Shown here: in pieces, positions 1 to 10,300 of the stretch
Layout of the letters: each line of letters begins with the position of its first letter
Numbering within the stretch: the first letter of the stretch is position 1
Assembly (NCBI GenBank): GCA_016201435.1
Contig: JACQCT010000005.1
Coordinates: 1 to 64,000 of the forward strand
Origin: Nitrososphaerota archaeon
GTDB lineage: Archaea; Thermoproteota; Nitrososphaeria; Nitrososphaerales; Nitrosopumilaceae
DNA: 64,000 nucleotides
Reading direction: 5' to 3'
Translations under genes and position numbers: made by a program
Notes under the pieces: model-generated
What the model was told of the DNA's origin: nothing
Database searches by the model: none
Seen by the model: only the letters and a program-made list of their open reading frames with translations

Positions 1-2
1 GA

Positions 3-1718
3 TCCACAGTAAAACTATTTGACAGTAAAACGCAGATTGGTTCTGCAACAGCAACTGGTGGCTCATGGTCCATTGTCACATCAACATTATCAGATGGTTC
101 ACACACTATACGAGCTAATGCAACAGATGCAGTTGGAAACAAAGGTATGAATTCTGCAAGTATTACAGTTACAGTTGACACCACAAAACCAACCGTATCA
201 ATTACATCACCAATAAACGCCACAAATATAGGCTCATCATCAGTATCACTTACCGGCACCGCATCAGATTCTTCTGGTATAAAGTGGGTCGCAGTTTCCA
301 TTGATTCCGGAGTATACTCATTTGCAACTGGTACTACATCATGGTCATTTAATATACAACCACTAACAGAAGGTTCTCATACAATATCTGCTTGGGCATC
401 TGATAACACAGGAAACACACAAACCACATCTATTACAGTTATAATTGATACTACAAAACCAACCGTATCAATCACATCTCCCTCAAATGGTGCTACCATA
501 TCTGCTGGTAATTTCACCGTGACTGGAACTGCATCTGATATTGGCAGTGGAGTAGCATCTGTTGTTATGTTTGTAAATGGTTCTCAAACTGCAGTTCCTC
601 CAAAGGCAGGTAGTTGGTCTAGTTGGACTGCAAGTATTCCAATTACTAAATCAGGATCAAATATACTAGGAGCACAGGTTACAGACAACGCTGGATATCA
701 AACAACAACATCGATTCAACTTACAGTAATAGACAAAACTCCACCTACAGTATCAATCACATCTCCCTCAAATGGTGCTACCATATCTGCTGGTAATTTC
801 ACCGTGACTGGATCTGATATTGGCAGTGGAGTAGCATCTGTTGTTATGTTTGTAAATGGTACCAACCAAACAGCAGCTACGCCAAAAATTACGGGAAATT
901 GGTCTAGTTGGACGGCTCATCTGCCCTTTGCACAACCTGGTCCCAATACACTTGTAGTGCAAGTCACTGATAATTCAAACAATTCAATGGTTTATGCCTT
1001 TCCAGTTAATGTGGCTGATAAAACAGCCAGACTTGCTAAATCTCCTTCTCCAACTATGTTTTGGTTTATAGTACGTAATGGTTTTCCTGACATGACAAAT
1101 CTGACACAGCTGTATCAAAAACATGCTAAACCATCATACTTGATTACTCAATTCACTAACAGTCTATTGGACTCAAGTGTAACAACCAGCATTTCTAATA
1201 TGAAATCTGTAACTTACTTCTCGTTGTTAGACATACAGAACAACGCGAACATCCTTCATACTAATGGGTATAAATGGATAGTTTATGATCTGGAGCCCAG
1301 CTTTTCACCAGTAAACGAGATATCTGATCCCGTTAACTCTGTTCAACAAGCTTCCCAGATAGCACACAGTAATGGATTAGGACTTGCTATTACACAAGCA
1401 CAAATCCCTCAATCGTATTTTCAAGGCATGGCTACTTATTCTGATGCCTTTGTTCTGCAAGTCCAAGATAGAATCAATGGTGACCCTACAATATTTCTAA
1501 CTGGAATAAAATATAACATAAATCTGATAAGGACAGCTAACCCAAATGAAATAGTGATCTTACAAGGAAGTACAATAAAGGACACACCTAGTCAGATAAA
1601 TGCTGCATACGATATGACATACAAGATGATTGATGGCCTTACAGTATTTTATAACATGACCTCAACTGATATACCAAAAATGGCTCAAGTCTTTACACAT
1701 GTAGATGGTATCAGCTAA
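3..1718 (+). CDS. Secreted Ig-like repeat protein with C-terminal YDxE (TIM-barrel-like) domain, 5' partial
   Basis: The reading frame is open from base 3, so the gene begins upstream of the window; the ATG at 147 is internal. The visible part has about four bacterial Ig-like repeats of 85-95 residues (each with a TVSITSP start and SGSDIGSGV-type middle), then a C-terminal module of about 225 residues from about base 1040. This module carries a YDLEP motif at 1284-1298, an IAHSNG motif and a QVQD motif, and ends in HVDGIS. The same module ends the protein at 23762-25093, with very similar sequence and the same final residues. I infer a secreted or surface protein, because all sibling proteins have signal peptides, and a glycosidase-like barrel, because of the D-x-E at a putative strand end. 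No catalytic activity is shown. The Ig repeats are Thr/Ser-rich and have no Cys. Confidence 0.8.
   Translation, partial: STVKLFDSKTQIGSATATGGSWSIVTSTLSDGSHTIRANATDAVGNKGMNSASITVTVDTTKPTVSITSPINATNIGSSSVSLTGTASDSSGIKWVAVSIDSGVYSFATGTTSWSFNIQPLTEGSHTISAWASDNTGNTQTTSITVIIDTTKPTVSITSPSNGATISAGNFTVTGTASDIGSGVASVVMFVNGSQTAVPPKAGSWSSWTASIPITKSGSNILGAQVTDNAGYQTTTSIQLTVIDKTPPTVSITSPSNGATISAGNFTVTGSDIGSGVASVVMFVNGTNQTAATPKITGNWSSWTAHLPFAQPGPNTLVVQVTDNSNNSMVYAFPVNVADKTARLAKSPSPTMFWFIVRNGFPDMTNLTQLYQKHAKPSYLITQFTNSLLDSSVTTSISNMKSVTYFSLLDIQNNANILHTNGYKWIVYDLEPSFSPVNEISDPVNSVQQASQIAHSNGLGLAITQAQIPQSYFQGMATYSDAFVLQVQDRINGDPTIFLTGIKYNINLIRTANPNEIVILQGSTIKDTPSQINAAYDMTYKMIDGLTVFYNMTSTDIPKMAQVFTHVDGIS
465..581 (+). 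repeat. Direct repeat copy 1 (117 bp) within the Ig-like gene
   Basis: This segment recurs at 750-860. The only difference is a 6-bp in-frame deletion in the second copy, which removes two residues (Thr-Ala) of an Ig-like strand. Such identity between neighbouring Ig domains indicates recent duplication or gene conversion. Confidence 0.9.
750..860 (+). repeat. Direct repeat copy 2 (111 bp), with 6-bp deletion
   Basis: Second copy of the segment at 465-581, 6 bp shorter and otherwise identical by eye. The deletion keeps the reading frame. Confidence 0.9.
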
Positions 1719-1866
1719 TCTTATTCGATCTATGGTTCAGTAATAGAATATGAAATTATAACTATAACACCAAGCTTAACAAAAATTCCATTATGTGCTC
1801 TTTTTATACCTACTTGAATGTTATTAATTTAAAAAACGCCTTTTATTATTAAAATGATGATTACTT

Positions 1867-2802
1867 ATGCACGCATTAGTAACAGGTAATACAGGTTTTA
1901 TTGGTACGCAGCTTTGTAAGGATCTACTCAAAAAAGGGCTCGAAGTTACAGCGTTATCACGAAATCAAGAAAATTTTAATCTGGCATCTCTTTCCAAAGA
2001 TATTGATACAAAAAAACTTCATCTAGTAAATTGTGACATTTTAAATGAAACTGAACTGCACGAAATTTTCAACAAAATAGGAACTGTTAATTGCATTTTT
2101 CATCTAGCTGGTCAAACCTATAGGAAGGATTTGTCTAACCCAAAAATTTATTTTCAGAATAATTTTGTTGGTACATTAAACATATTAGAAATTTGCAGAA
2201 ATTTTGATGTTAAGAAACTTGTATTTAGCTCAAGTATGGCAGTATACGGTCTTAGTATAAATCAATATGCTCCTCAATACCTTCCAGTAGACGAGAAACA
2301 TCCAATCAAACCTTATGATTTCTATGATGCAAGTAAATACCACGCAGAAGAGTTATGCAATTTCTATCAAACAAGATATGGTATAGAATCCATAGTCCTT
2401 CGTTATTCAAGAGTTTACGGTCCTACTATGGGCAAGGGACTTATCTTTCAAGCAATAAAGAAGGCAATATCTAATGAACAGATCGAGGTTATGGGCGACG
2501 TAAGTACAGATTTTGTTCTTGTAGATGACGTATTACAGGCAAACATATCCTCATTAGAAAAGAATTTTCAAAAAATGGAAATTTTTAATATTGGAAGTGG
2601 AGAAGAAAAAAGTTTGCATTGGATTTGTTCAACAATTATTGATTTGTGTCATTCTTCATCAAAGATAATATTTCATCAAGAACCAAAATCAAAATTTTCT
2701 TTAGATATTTCCAAAGCTGGAAAAATGCTTGATTATAATCCGACTAAAACAAAAGAAGGTTTAATAGAATGTATAAATTACATTAAAAATTCCATAACAT
2801 GA
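1867..2802 (+). CDS. NAD-dependent epimerase/dehydratase (nucleotide-sugar)
   Basis: Extended SDR fold enzyme of 311 residues acting on an NDP-sugar (4-epimerase or 4,6-dehydratase class). The N-terminal Rossmann glycine motif TGNTGFIG lies at residues 6-13. A conserved FSSSMAVYG stretch follows, and the catalytic YDASKYHAEE (YxxxK) is near residue 157. ATG start. It overlaps the following aminotransferase by 4 bp, so the two are co-transcribed. A WbqC-like gene and a membrane GT2 follow, which places it in biosynthesis of an amino sugar for a surface glycan or lipid-linked glycan. The exact substrate cannot be read from sequence. Confidence 0.88.
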   Translation: MHALVTGNTGFIGTQLCKDLLKKGLEVTALSRNQENFNLASLSKDIDTKKLHLVNCDILNETELHEIFNKIGTVNCIFHLAGQTYRKDLSNPKIYFQNNFVGTLNILEICRNFDVKKLVFSSSMAVYGLSINQYAPQYLPVDEKHPIKPYDFYDASKYHAEELCNFYQTRYGIESIVLRYSRVYGPTMGKGLIFQAIKKAISNEQIEVMGDVSTDFVLVDDVLQANISSLEKNFQKMEIFNIGSGEEKSLHWICSTIIDLCHSSSKIIFHQEPKSKFSLDISKAGKMLDYNPTKTKEGLIECINYIKNSIT

Positions 2803-3944
2803 CTGTAAAATCAACACCGTTGAAAAAAATAGCTAGTGCCCTACCATTCTTTGAAGATGCAGACATTGAAAAAATTTCAGATGATGTAAAGACAATATTA
2901 AAGTCAAAGAAATTAGTACTTGGTCCATATACTCAAAAATTTGAGAATCTATTTAGCGAATACATTGGAACAAAGTATGGTATAGCAGTTAGCAGTGCTA
3001 CAGCTGCATTGGAAATCGTTCTATCTTATTGTGATGTTAAGGATGCAGAAGTAATTGTTCCATGCAATACATTTATCGCTTGTCCTAATACTGTTTTGTA
3101 CGCAGGAGGTAAACCTGTTTTTGCTGACATGAATCCCGATACGTTTTGTTTGGATATCAATGATGTGAAAAGAAAGATAACTTCAAAAACCAAAGTCATC
3201 ATGGTTGTACATTTGGCCGGATTGCCTGAACCAGAAATGGATAATCTAGCCAAAATTTGTAAAGAGAGGAACATTTTCCTAATGGAGGATTGTTCTCATG
3301 CCCATGGTGCAGAGTTTAACGGTAAAAAGGTTGGTTCATTGGGAATAGGCGGCTGTTTTAGCTTTTTTGCTACAAAGATTATTCCAACTGGTACGGGAGG
3401 GATGATAACAACTGATGACGAAAAGTTGCAGGAATTTGCTGAGGCTTTCCGACATCAGGGGGGAATTGGTGGAGAAGGTAGAATTGAAGTTTTTGATAAG
3501 TTTGGATATGACTTTATGATGAGTGAAATCACCGCGGCTTTAGGCATAAACCAACTACAAAAATTGGAAAAACATTTGGAAAAGCGAAGAATGATTGCAG
3601 CACAATATGAAAAAGAACTATCTAAGATTGACGGAGTAAAATGTCTGCCTAATACAAATCCCACACACTCATACTGGAAATTCATTACCGTTCTTGACAA
3701 AGGAATAGATAGAAACAAAGTGAGATCAATTCTAAGAGAACAGCATTTCATTGATGCAGGAATACTTTATCCAACATTATGTCATTTGCAACCTGTGTAT
3801 CAAAACCTAGGTCATAAGGAGGGAGAATGCCCTATTGCAGAAGAAGTTATGAAACATCAACTTACACTTCCAGTAAATCCATTCATGACTGAAGAAGATG
3901 TATTCTACGTAACGGAATCATTAAACAAAGTAATTCATCAGTGA
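2799..3944 (+). CDS. DegT/DnrJ/EryC1/StrS-family sugar aminotransferase
   Basis: PLP-dependent fold type I aminotransferase of 381 residues that aminates keto-sugar nucleotides. Visible motifs are the substrate-loop sequence LGPYTQKFE near the N-terminus, VPCNTFIA, the PLP-contact segment MEDCSHAHGA, and the lysine-bearing SFFATKIIPTGTGG; this Lys is expected to form the Schiff base. Normal family length. It starts inside the end of the epimerase gene (ATG overlapping by 4 bp), and the WbqC-like gene follows 6 bp after its stop. Together they suggest synthesis and modification of an aminated sugar. Confidence 0.9.
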   Translation: MTVKSTPLKKIASALPFFEDADIEKISDDVKTILKSKKLVLGPYTQKFENLFSEYIGTKYGIAVSSATAALEIVLSYCDVKDAEVIVPCNTFIACPNTVLYAGGKPVFADMNPDTFCLDINDVKRKITSKTKVIMVVHLAGLPEPEMDNLAKICKERNIFLMEDCSHAHGAEFNGKKVGSLGIGGCFSFFATKIIPTGTGGMITTDDEKLQEFAEAFRHQGGIGGEGRIEVFDKFGYDFMMSEITAALGINQLQKLEKHLEKRRMIAAQYEKELSKIDGVKCLPNTNPTHSYWKFITVLDKGIDRNKVRSILREQHFIDAGILYPTLCHLQPVYQNLGHKEGECPIAEEVMKHQLTLPVNPFMTEEDVFYVTESLNKVIHQ

Positions 3945-3950
3945 TTCAGT

Positions 3951-4679
3951 ATGATACTAAGTATACATCAACCAGATTTCTTACCATGGTTAGGTTTTTT
4001 CAATAAGGTACAGCAAAGTGATTTGTTGGTCATAGGGGATCACGTACAATATAGAAACAAAGGTTACCAAAATAGAAATAGGATAAAGACTGCAAATGGT
4101 GCACAATGGTTAACCGTGCCAATAGTGCACGATTGGGGACAGGCAATAAATCAGGTCCAAATAAATCAAACAGAACAAAACGGAGTACCGTGGGAAGAAT
4201 TACATCTAAGAACATTTCAGGTTAATTACAGTAAAGCTCCTTTCTATGACAAATACATTGGAATTTTTGAAGACATATACAAAAGAAAAATCAAACTTCT
4301 TGCAGACAACAATTTGGAATTGCTGAAGGCTACCTTTGAGATCCTAGGTATCGACATTCCTATCAAAAGGACTTCTGAAATGACCCTTAACAATTCAAAA
4401 ACTGAACTTATCATAGAGATATGCAAAACTGTAGGAGCAGACTCGTATCTGTCTGGAATGGGAGGATCAAAGTATATGGAGGAAAATCTATTTGAGAAAA
4501 ATGGAATAAAACTTTTGTTCAATAACTATGATCATCCTGTTTACAATCAACAATTCATAAAGTTGGGATTCTTACCAAACATGTCTATCATAGATTTAAT
4601 ATTCAATCATGGACCAGAGTCACTTGAAATTATAAAGTCAGGATTCAAAGGATTTGAGCTACGTTCCATTCCAAATTGA
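3951..4679 (+). CDS. WbqC-like family protein
   Basis: Protein of 242 residues starting MILSIHQPDFLPWLGFFNK, the characteristic opening of the WbqC-like family found in O-antigen and other polysaccharide loci. Some members are proposed to act on amino-sugar intermediates, but the reaction is not generally settled. It begins 6 bp after the aminotransferase, so it belongs to the same transcription unit. No signal peptide or membrane segment, so it is likely cytoplasmic. The family assignment is firm; the function is inferred only from context. Confidence 0.85.
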   Translation: MILSIHQPDFLPWLGFFNKVQQSDLLVIGDHVQYRNKGYQNRNRIKTANGAQWLTVPIVHDWGQAINQVQINQTEQNGVPWEELHLRTFQVNYSKAPFYDKYIGIFEDIYKRKIKLLADNNLELLKATFEILGIDIPIKRTSEMTLNNSKTELIIEICKTVGADSYLSGMGGSKYMEENLFEKNGIKLLFNNYDHPVYNQQFIKLGFLPNMSIIDLIFNHGPESLEIIKSGFKGFELRSIPN

Positions 4680-4721
4680 ACTACATTACAAATAATAACT
4701 AAAAAATAAGATAAGATATAG

Positions 4722-6611
4722 ATGCAACCATTAAACATTGTTAAAAGGTCTCTTTACTATTTTCCTGTAAGATTCATGTTATGTGCTCTCTTCTTGTCCT
4801 ACGTTCTTATAAAATACGATACAATTCTCCAGATAACAGAAAAAAAGATTCTTGCAGGAATGTTACAGTTTTTCCATTTTCCAGCGTATTATCTAACCGG
4901 GCATCTTTACGTGGGTCACTTTAACGCCCCCACACAATTAGAAGTGCCTATAGACACACAACTTCTTTTCTTTATTTTCTTTTTGTCACTGGCGCTTGTC
5001 GTACGTGGCTCACTTTCAACACGAGCTAGAATTTTATTCCATGGAGGGCTCTGTGCATTGACGTATCTAGTAGCTGAATTTCTGATTATCATTTTGTTCA
5101 CAAAATTAGGATTCAGTTCTCCAGTGCCATACATACAAGCAGGGATAATTAGTTGTGGTATAGTGGGGGCCTTGTTTATTGAGTCGCTTCTCTTTAACGT
5201 AATCACTCTGCCCAAACCAACAAAATCTCAAACCATAATTCAAAGGAGCTATATTGATGAATACATCTTTCTTGCTATTTTGCTTTTTAGTGCAGGAGCA
5301 ATAACTTACGCCTCACTTAATCTTGCGCAAGTTACCTCGGATTCTCCAGCTGCATCATATGTAGCTCTTAATATCTCTAACATTCTTGCCTTCAAATATT
5401 ATATCGCTTATTTTATATATGAAGCAAAGATGCCGCAGTGGATCCAACGGATAAGGCATCCAGCTTTAAAAAGTGATTCTCATATGTCTGCTTCTTTTCT
5501 ACTTCCAGCTTACAACGAAGAAAAAGGAATTGCAAAATGTATAGGAAGCATAGACATTGCGGCAGCAAATTATCCTGGCGAGACGGAAGTAATAGTTGTA
5601 AACGATGGTTCAACAGATAATACTGCTAAAGTAACAGAGGAAGCATTACAAAAGCTAAAACACAGCACAGGCAAACTTTACACTATTCCAAACTCAGGAA
5701 AGGGATATGCATTGCAGCATGGATTGGAAAGAGTTACTGGCGACATTATATTCAGAGTAGACACTGATTCTGTTGTAGACAAATTTGCAATACAACCAGT
5801 AATGAATCACTTTAGGGATCCAGATGTTGGTTCCGTGTCCGGAATGATATTTCCAATAGACGAACATAGTTTGTGGCAAAAAGCTATGGTAATGCTAGGC
5901 TGTCTTTTTGTTTTCTATAGGAGAGGACAGGAATTAATTGACTCAATATTGGTTCAACCAGGAGCATTTTCTATCTTTAGAAAAGACGCACTGATAAAAG
6001 TGGGGGGATGGGCAAAACATCAATTTGGTGAAGACGGAGAACTTACCATTAGACTAGGAAGAGTTGGCTACAAGAATGAATTTGAACAACGTGCCGTTGT
6101 ACTATCGGCAGCCCCAAAAACACTACGTGAACTTCGTGAACAACGCATTCGATGGGGCATTGCATACTATCATTCTCGCGGAAGAAATACTACTATCCTC
6201 CGAGAATATAGTGGACCAAGAAGAGTAATCTTTTTGCTGAATCTGCTTTCTCATGGTGGTGGATTCGCACTATCAATGTTCTGGCCATTCCTAGTTGCAG
6301 CAATTTTAGTCGGAACTACTCATTACTCAATATCTAACTTGGGAACACTATTAGGTGTGCCACTACAGTTGGCATTAGTTGAGATACTGATTTTTGGACT
6401 ACAGTATATCTTGTACATTTATTTTCTTAAAAAATTCAAGAAATTTTATTTGGTCAAGTATCTACCACTGATGAGAGTATATGATCTGATTCTTTCCTTA
6501 TTTGTCAAACCGGAAGCTATGGAAATTCTTATTGCATGGTCATCAAAATATAAGGAATTAAATGATAAAACTTACAAGATCCTGGGAAGAATGGCGAAAA
6601 AGCCAATTTGA
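4722..6611 (+). CDS. Membrane glycosyltransferase family 2, processive-type
   Basis: 629 residues. Residues 1-235 hold five or six hydrophobic helices. A GT2 catalytic domain follows, with VVNDGSTDNT (nucleotide binding), RVDTDS (DxD-type metal site), GEDGELTIRLG (catalytic Asp region) and EQRIRWG, the Q-x-x-R-W motif of processive synthases such as hyaluronan or poly-GlcNAc synthases. Further membrane helices end the protein. The presence of QxxRW suggests polymer synthesis with export through its own membrane pore. It lies 42 bp downstream of the WbqC-like gene and probably uses the sugar nucleotides made by the upstream enzymes. The polymer is unknown. An oligo-T stretch follows the stop codon. 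Confidence 0.87.
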   Translation: MQPLNIVKRSLYYFPVRFMLCALFLSYVLIKYDTILQITEKKILAGMLQFFHFPAYYLTGHLYVGHFNAPTQLEVPIDTQLLFFIFFLSLALVVRGSLSTRARILFHGGLCALTYLVAEFLIIILFTKLGFSSPVPYIQAGIISCGIVGALFIESLLFNVITLPKPTKSQTIIQRSYIDEYIFLAILLFSAGAITYASLNLAQVTSDSPAASYVALNISNILAFKYYIAYFIYEAKMPQWIQRIRHPALKSDSHMSASFLLPAYNEEKGIAKCIGSIDIAAANYPGETEVIVVNDGSTDNTAKVTEEALQKLKHSTGKLYTIPNSGKGYALQHGLERVTGDIIFRVDTDSVVDKFAIQPVMNHFRDPDVGSVSGMIFPIDEHSLWQKAMVMLGCLFVFYRRGQELIDSILVQPGAFSIFRKDALIKVGGWAKHQFGEDGELTIRLGRVGYKNEFEQRAVVLSAAPKTLRELREQRIRWGIAYYHSRGRNTTILREYSGPRRVIFLLNLLSHGGGFALSMFWPFLVAAILVGTTHYSISNLGTLLGVPLQLALVEILIFGLQYILYIYFLKKFKKFYLVKYLPLMRVYDLILSLFVKPEAMEILIAWSSKYKELNDKTYKILGRMAKKPI

Positions 6612-6620
6612 TAATTTTCA

Positions 6621-6628
6621 TTTTTTTT
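6621..6628 (+). terminator. Oligo-T transcription terminator candidate
   Basis: A run of eight T lies 10 bp after the GT2 stop codon in an AT-rich gap before the next gene. Archaeal RNA polymerase terminates at oligo-T runs without needing a hairpin, so this plausibly ends the polysaccharide operon. Confidence 0.35.
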
Positions 6629-6743
6629 GAAACATGTTTTTCTATGATTAAGAAATATTAAATTTTAAATATTAGATGATTTCCAAAATTGGAATGAAGT
6701 GGGGTTTCCTTTTATAGGGGAAATTCGTATACGATGACACGGG

Positions 6744-7220
6744 TTGGTTGCATTGAATGAGATAAAAATAAATTTGCACATTACAAAATTTATGTCATTA
6801 TCAATACTCGCAGTTCTGTCAATTTTCTTCATATCTTATTTTTCTGCTGACGCACATAGTGCATATGCTGCCAGTCCAGGTCTCATAAGTGGAACGGTTT
6901 TTATTGATTCAAATCTCAACGGCATAAAAGATGGTGGTGAGTCTGGAAAGTCAGGGTGGCAAATTACACTAACTGGAACACTTTCAAATGGTACTGCAAT
7001 CACTCCAAGAAATGTTAATTCTAATAGCACGGGTGGATATGCTTTCAACCAATTACTCCCAGGAACTTATACACTAACCGAAGCTGATGTTTCTGGATGG
7101 GTGCACACTTCACCAAAAATTATCACTAGCATATCTATTGGATCAGGCACAGTAGTTACAAATAACTTTGGTAATGTTCAACTCGGTACAATCACTGCAA
7201 GACTGGAACTTATACTCTAA
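6744..7220 (+). pseudogene. N-terminal fragment of SdrD_B-like surface protein, split by frameshift
   Basis: The reading starts with TTG at 6744 (another TTG at 6753) and encodes a signal peptide with a hydrophobic core ending near AHSAYAA. One SdrD_B-type Cna-B-like domain follows (VFIDSNLNGIKDGGES, then PGTYTLTEADVSGWV). The frame ends at a TAA at 7218, just after the repeat sequence GTITAR. The sequence continues in another frame with GTYTLTETNQAGFAQ from about 7205, and that frame leads into the giant downstream gene. The fragment is therefore the 5' end of that gene. Under archaeal rules it would be a short secreted peptide with the bulk of the product lost, unless the break is an assembly artefact in repeated DNA. 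Confidence 0.75.
7062..7202 (+). repeat. 141-bp exact direct repeat, copy 1
   Basis: Identical to 8012-8152, an offset of 950 bp. It covers the end of a Cna-B-like unit up to the conserved GTITAR junction. The frameshift of the giant surface gene lies exactly at the 3' end of this copy. Confidence 0.92.
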
Positions 7221-7303
7221 CTGAAACAAACCAAGCTGGATTTGCTCAATCATCAGCTAACCCTGTTACTGGTATTGTACTACCACCATCTGGTGTCGTC
7301 AGC

Positions 7304-10300
7304 TTGTCATTTAACTTTGGTAATGTTCAACTCGGCACAATCACTGCAAGACCATTTAATGATGCAAACGCAAACGGAGTACAAAACGTAGGTGAAATTC
7401 TGGTATCTGGATGGAGCTTTACTCTTACTGGAACCTTGGTAAACGGAACTGCGATTGCCCCAATAAACATCTCGTCTAGTCCAACGGCTGTGTTTTCAAA
7501 TCTTTATCCTGGAACTTATGCTCTGACAGAAACAAACCAAGCTGGCTTTGCTCAATCAACACCTAACCCAGTGTCCTCTATTTCCCTTCCTTCTGGAGGC
7601 AGTCTGTCATTTAATTTTGGTAACTTTAAGCTTGGTACAATCACTGCACGACCATTTAATGATTCTAATTCAAACGGAATACAAGATGCAGGTGAAGCCT
7701 TGGTATCTGGATGGAGCTTTAGTCTCACTGGTAAATTCTCAAACGGTACTAATGCTCCTACAGTAAACATAGTATCTAGCCCCACCGCAGTATTTTCAAA
7801 TATATTTCCTGGAAATTATAATCTAACAGAATCTGATCAAGTTGGTGTATTTCTTGACTCTAATCTAAACGGAATATTAAACATAGGAGAGCTTGGAAAG
7901 AAGTCATGGCCAATAACATTAACTGGCACATTAAATAATGGCACTATTCTTTCACCAATAACCGTCAATTCATCATCTACGGGTTCATTTGCTTTCAACA
8001 AATTAAGTCCCGGAACTTATACACTAACCGAAGCTGATGTTTCTGGATGGGTGCACACTTCACCAAAAATTATCACTAGCATATCTATTGGATCAGGCAC
8101 AGTAGTTACAAATAACTTTGGTAATGTTCAACTCGGTACAATCACTGCAAGAAATGGAGATTTAGCGAAAGACGGTGGAGAAATAAACGTTCCAAATTGG
8201 AACGTCACATTAACACAAAATGGTGTGAAAATAGCATCAAAGTTGACAGATGTAAATGGCACGGTACTATTCAATTCACTAACATCTGGAATCTATAACA
8301 TAACAGCTGCAACTCCTGGCTTTTACGTACATACCCAACCACTAAATGGCACCTATTCAGTTAATATCACAAGTATTGGGGGTCTGCATCTTGTCTCATT
8401 GGGTATTTTCAATGAAGTACCCGGCTTACTTACTGGATTTGGGGATATTACAACCATAGCCCCAGAATCAATAGTGATGGATTCACAGGGATTCATATAT
8501 GATACTGACGTCTTTGGTAACGCTATCAAGAAATTCGCAAAGAATGGAACATTAATCATGACATTTGGTTCTCAAGGTTCAGGTCCAGGTCAATTCATTA
8601 ACCCTGCAGGTATAGCGCTAGATTCCCAAGGTAACATCTACGTTACTGATCTAAATCAAAGAGTTCAGAAATTTGATCCACACGGTAACTTCATTATGCA
8701 ATTTGGTAGTTTTGGTAACGGTCCAGGTCAATTCAGTAGTCCAAGAGGAATATCTGTAGACCCTCAAGGAAACATCTATGTCGCAGACGGAAACAATCAC
8801 CGAATACAGAAGTTTAACAGTAATGGAAACTATTTGTTGACCATTGGAAAACAAGGTGTACCATATAGCTATATTCGTTTACCATTTGATGTTGAAGTAA
8901 TAGATTCAACAGGCACTGTATATGTTGCAGATACAGGAAATGATCGTATTCAGAAATTTGATGTAAATGGTAATTGGATATCTGCATTTGGTAAATTTGG
9001 AAAAAATGCTACTGGCGATTTTCTTAGACCAAGAAATGTAGCAGTGGATACAAATGGTTTCATCTATGTATCTGATACCTACAACAACCGTATCCAAATA
9101 TTTGATAGTAATTACAATTTTGTTAGAACATTTGGCAGCATAGGTTCAGGTCCAGGACAATTCCTTAATCCTTCTGGACTCATTGTTGATAATGGAATAA
9201 TCTATGTTGCAGACATATCAAACGATAGAATAGAATCATTCTATACAAACGGAACTTTCATCGACCAGTTTAGGACAAGGGCGTCCTCGATGGAACCTTA
9301 CTTTGTCATATTTGATCAACAAGGACATCTTCTTGCCGCAGATGGGCATAATCACAAAATATTAGGATTTAATGCTACTACTGGAGATCTTGTATTCACC
9401 TTTAGTCAGCTTGGAACAAACCCGGGTGATTTGAGAGGACCTAGAGGAATAGGAATAGATTCACAAGGTAATAGAATCGTAGCAGAAGACTACAATAATC
9501 GTGTTTCTATATTTGATCCGAGCGGAAATTTCCTAAAGACTTTTGGTAGTACTGGTACGGGACCAGGTCAGTTCAAGCAACCAAGAGGAATTCTAATTGA
9601 TTCTGCAGGAAACATTCTGGTAGCAGATACGCAGAATAGCCGAATTCAAAAGTTCACTAGTAATGGTACCTATATTACACAGTTTGCGACCTTCAAACCA
9701 TATCAAATTGCATTTGATGCACAAGAAAATATCTACTGTGCAGATGAAACAGCAGCGTACATAGAAAAACTTGCACCTAATGGCACATCGCTTGCACGCT
9801 TTGGTATCAATGGTACGGCGCCTGGTCAGCTAAACAATCCAAGAGGAGTTTACATAGATAATTCTGGAAACATATGGGTCTCAGACTCGGGTAATAACAG
9901 AATTCAGAAATTTGATTCGAATTTCAATCTACTTACTATCCTTGGTAGTGGTGGTACAGGAACAGGACAATTCAGTGATCCACGTGCGATTCTAGTCGAC
10001 TCTTCTGGAAATCTTTGGGTTGATGATACTGGAAACCTACGCATACAAGAATTTGATTCAAATCTTAACTTTGTAAAGGCAATCAGCTTTGCATTCACAG
10101 CTAACACAAACTTTGGTCCTGTTATATTGGCAGACCCACCTGGTGGCACTTTCAACGCTACTCAACATGTAACACTATCAACAGATGAACCATCTGTTAT
10201 TTACTATACTACTGACGGAAGTACTCCAACTCAAGCCAGTCCAAAATACACTGGCACACCAATTGCCATAGGTATTACAACTACGTTAAACGCGTTTGCA

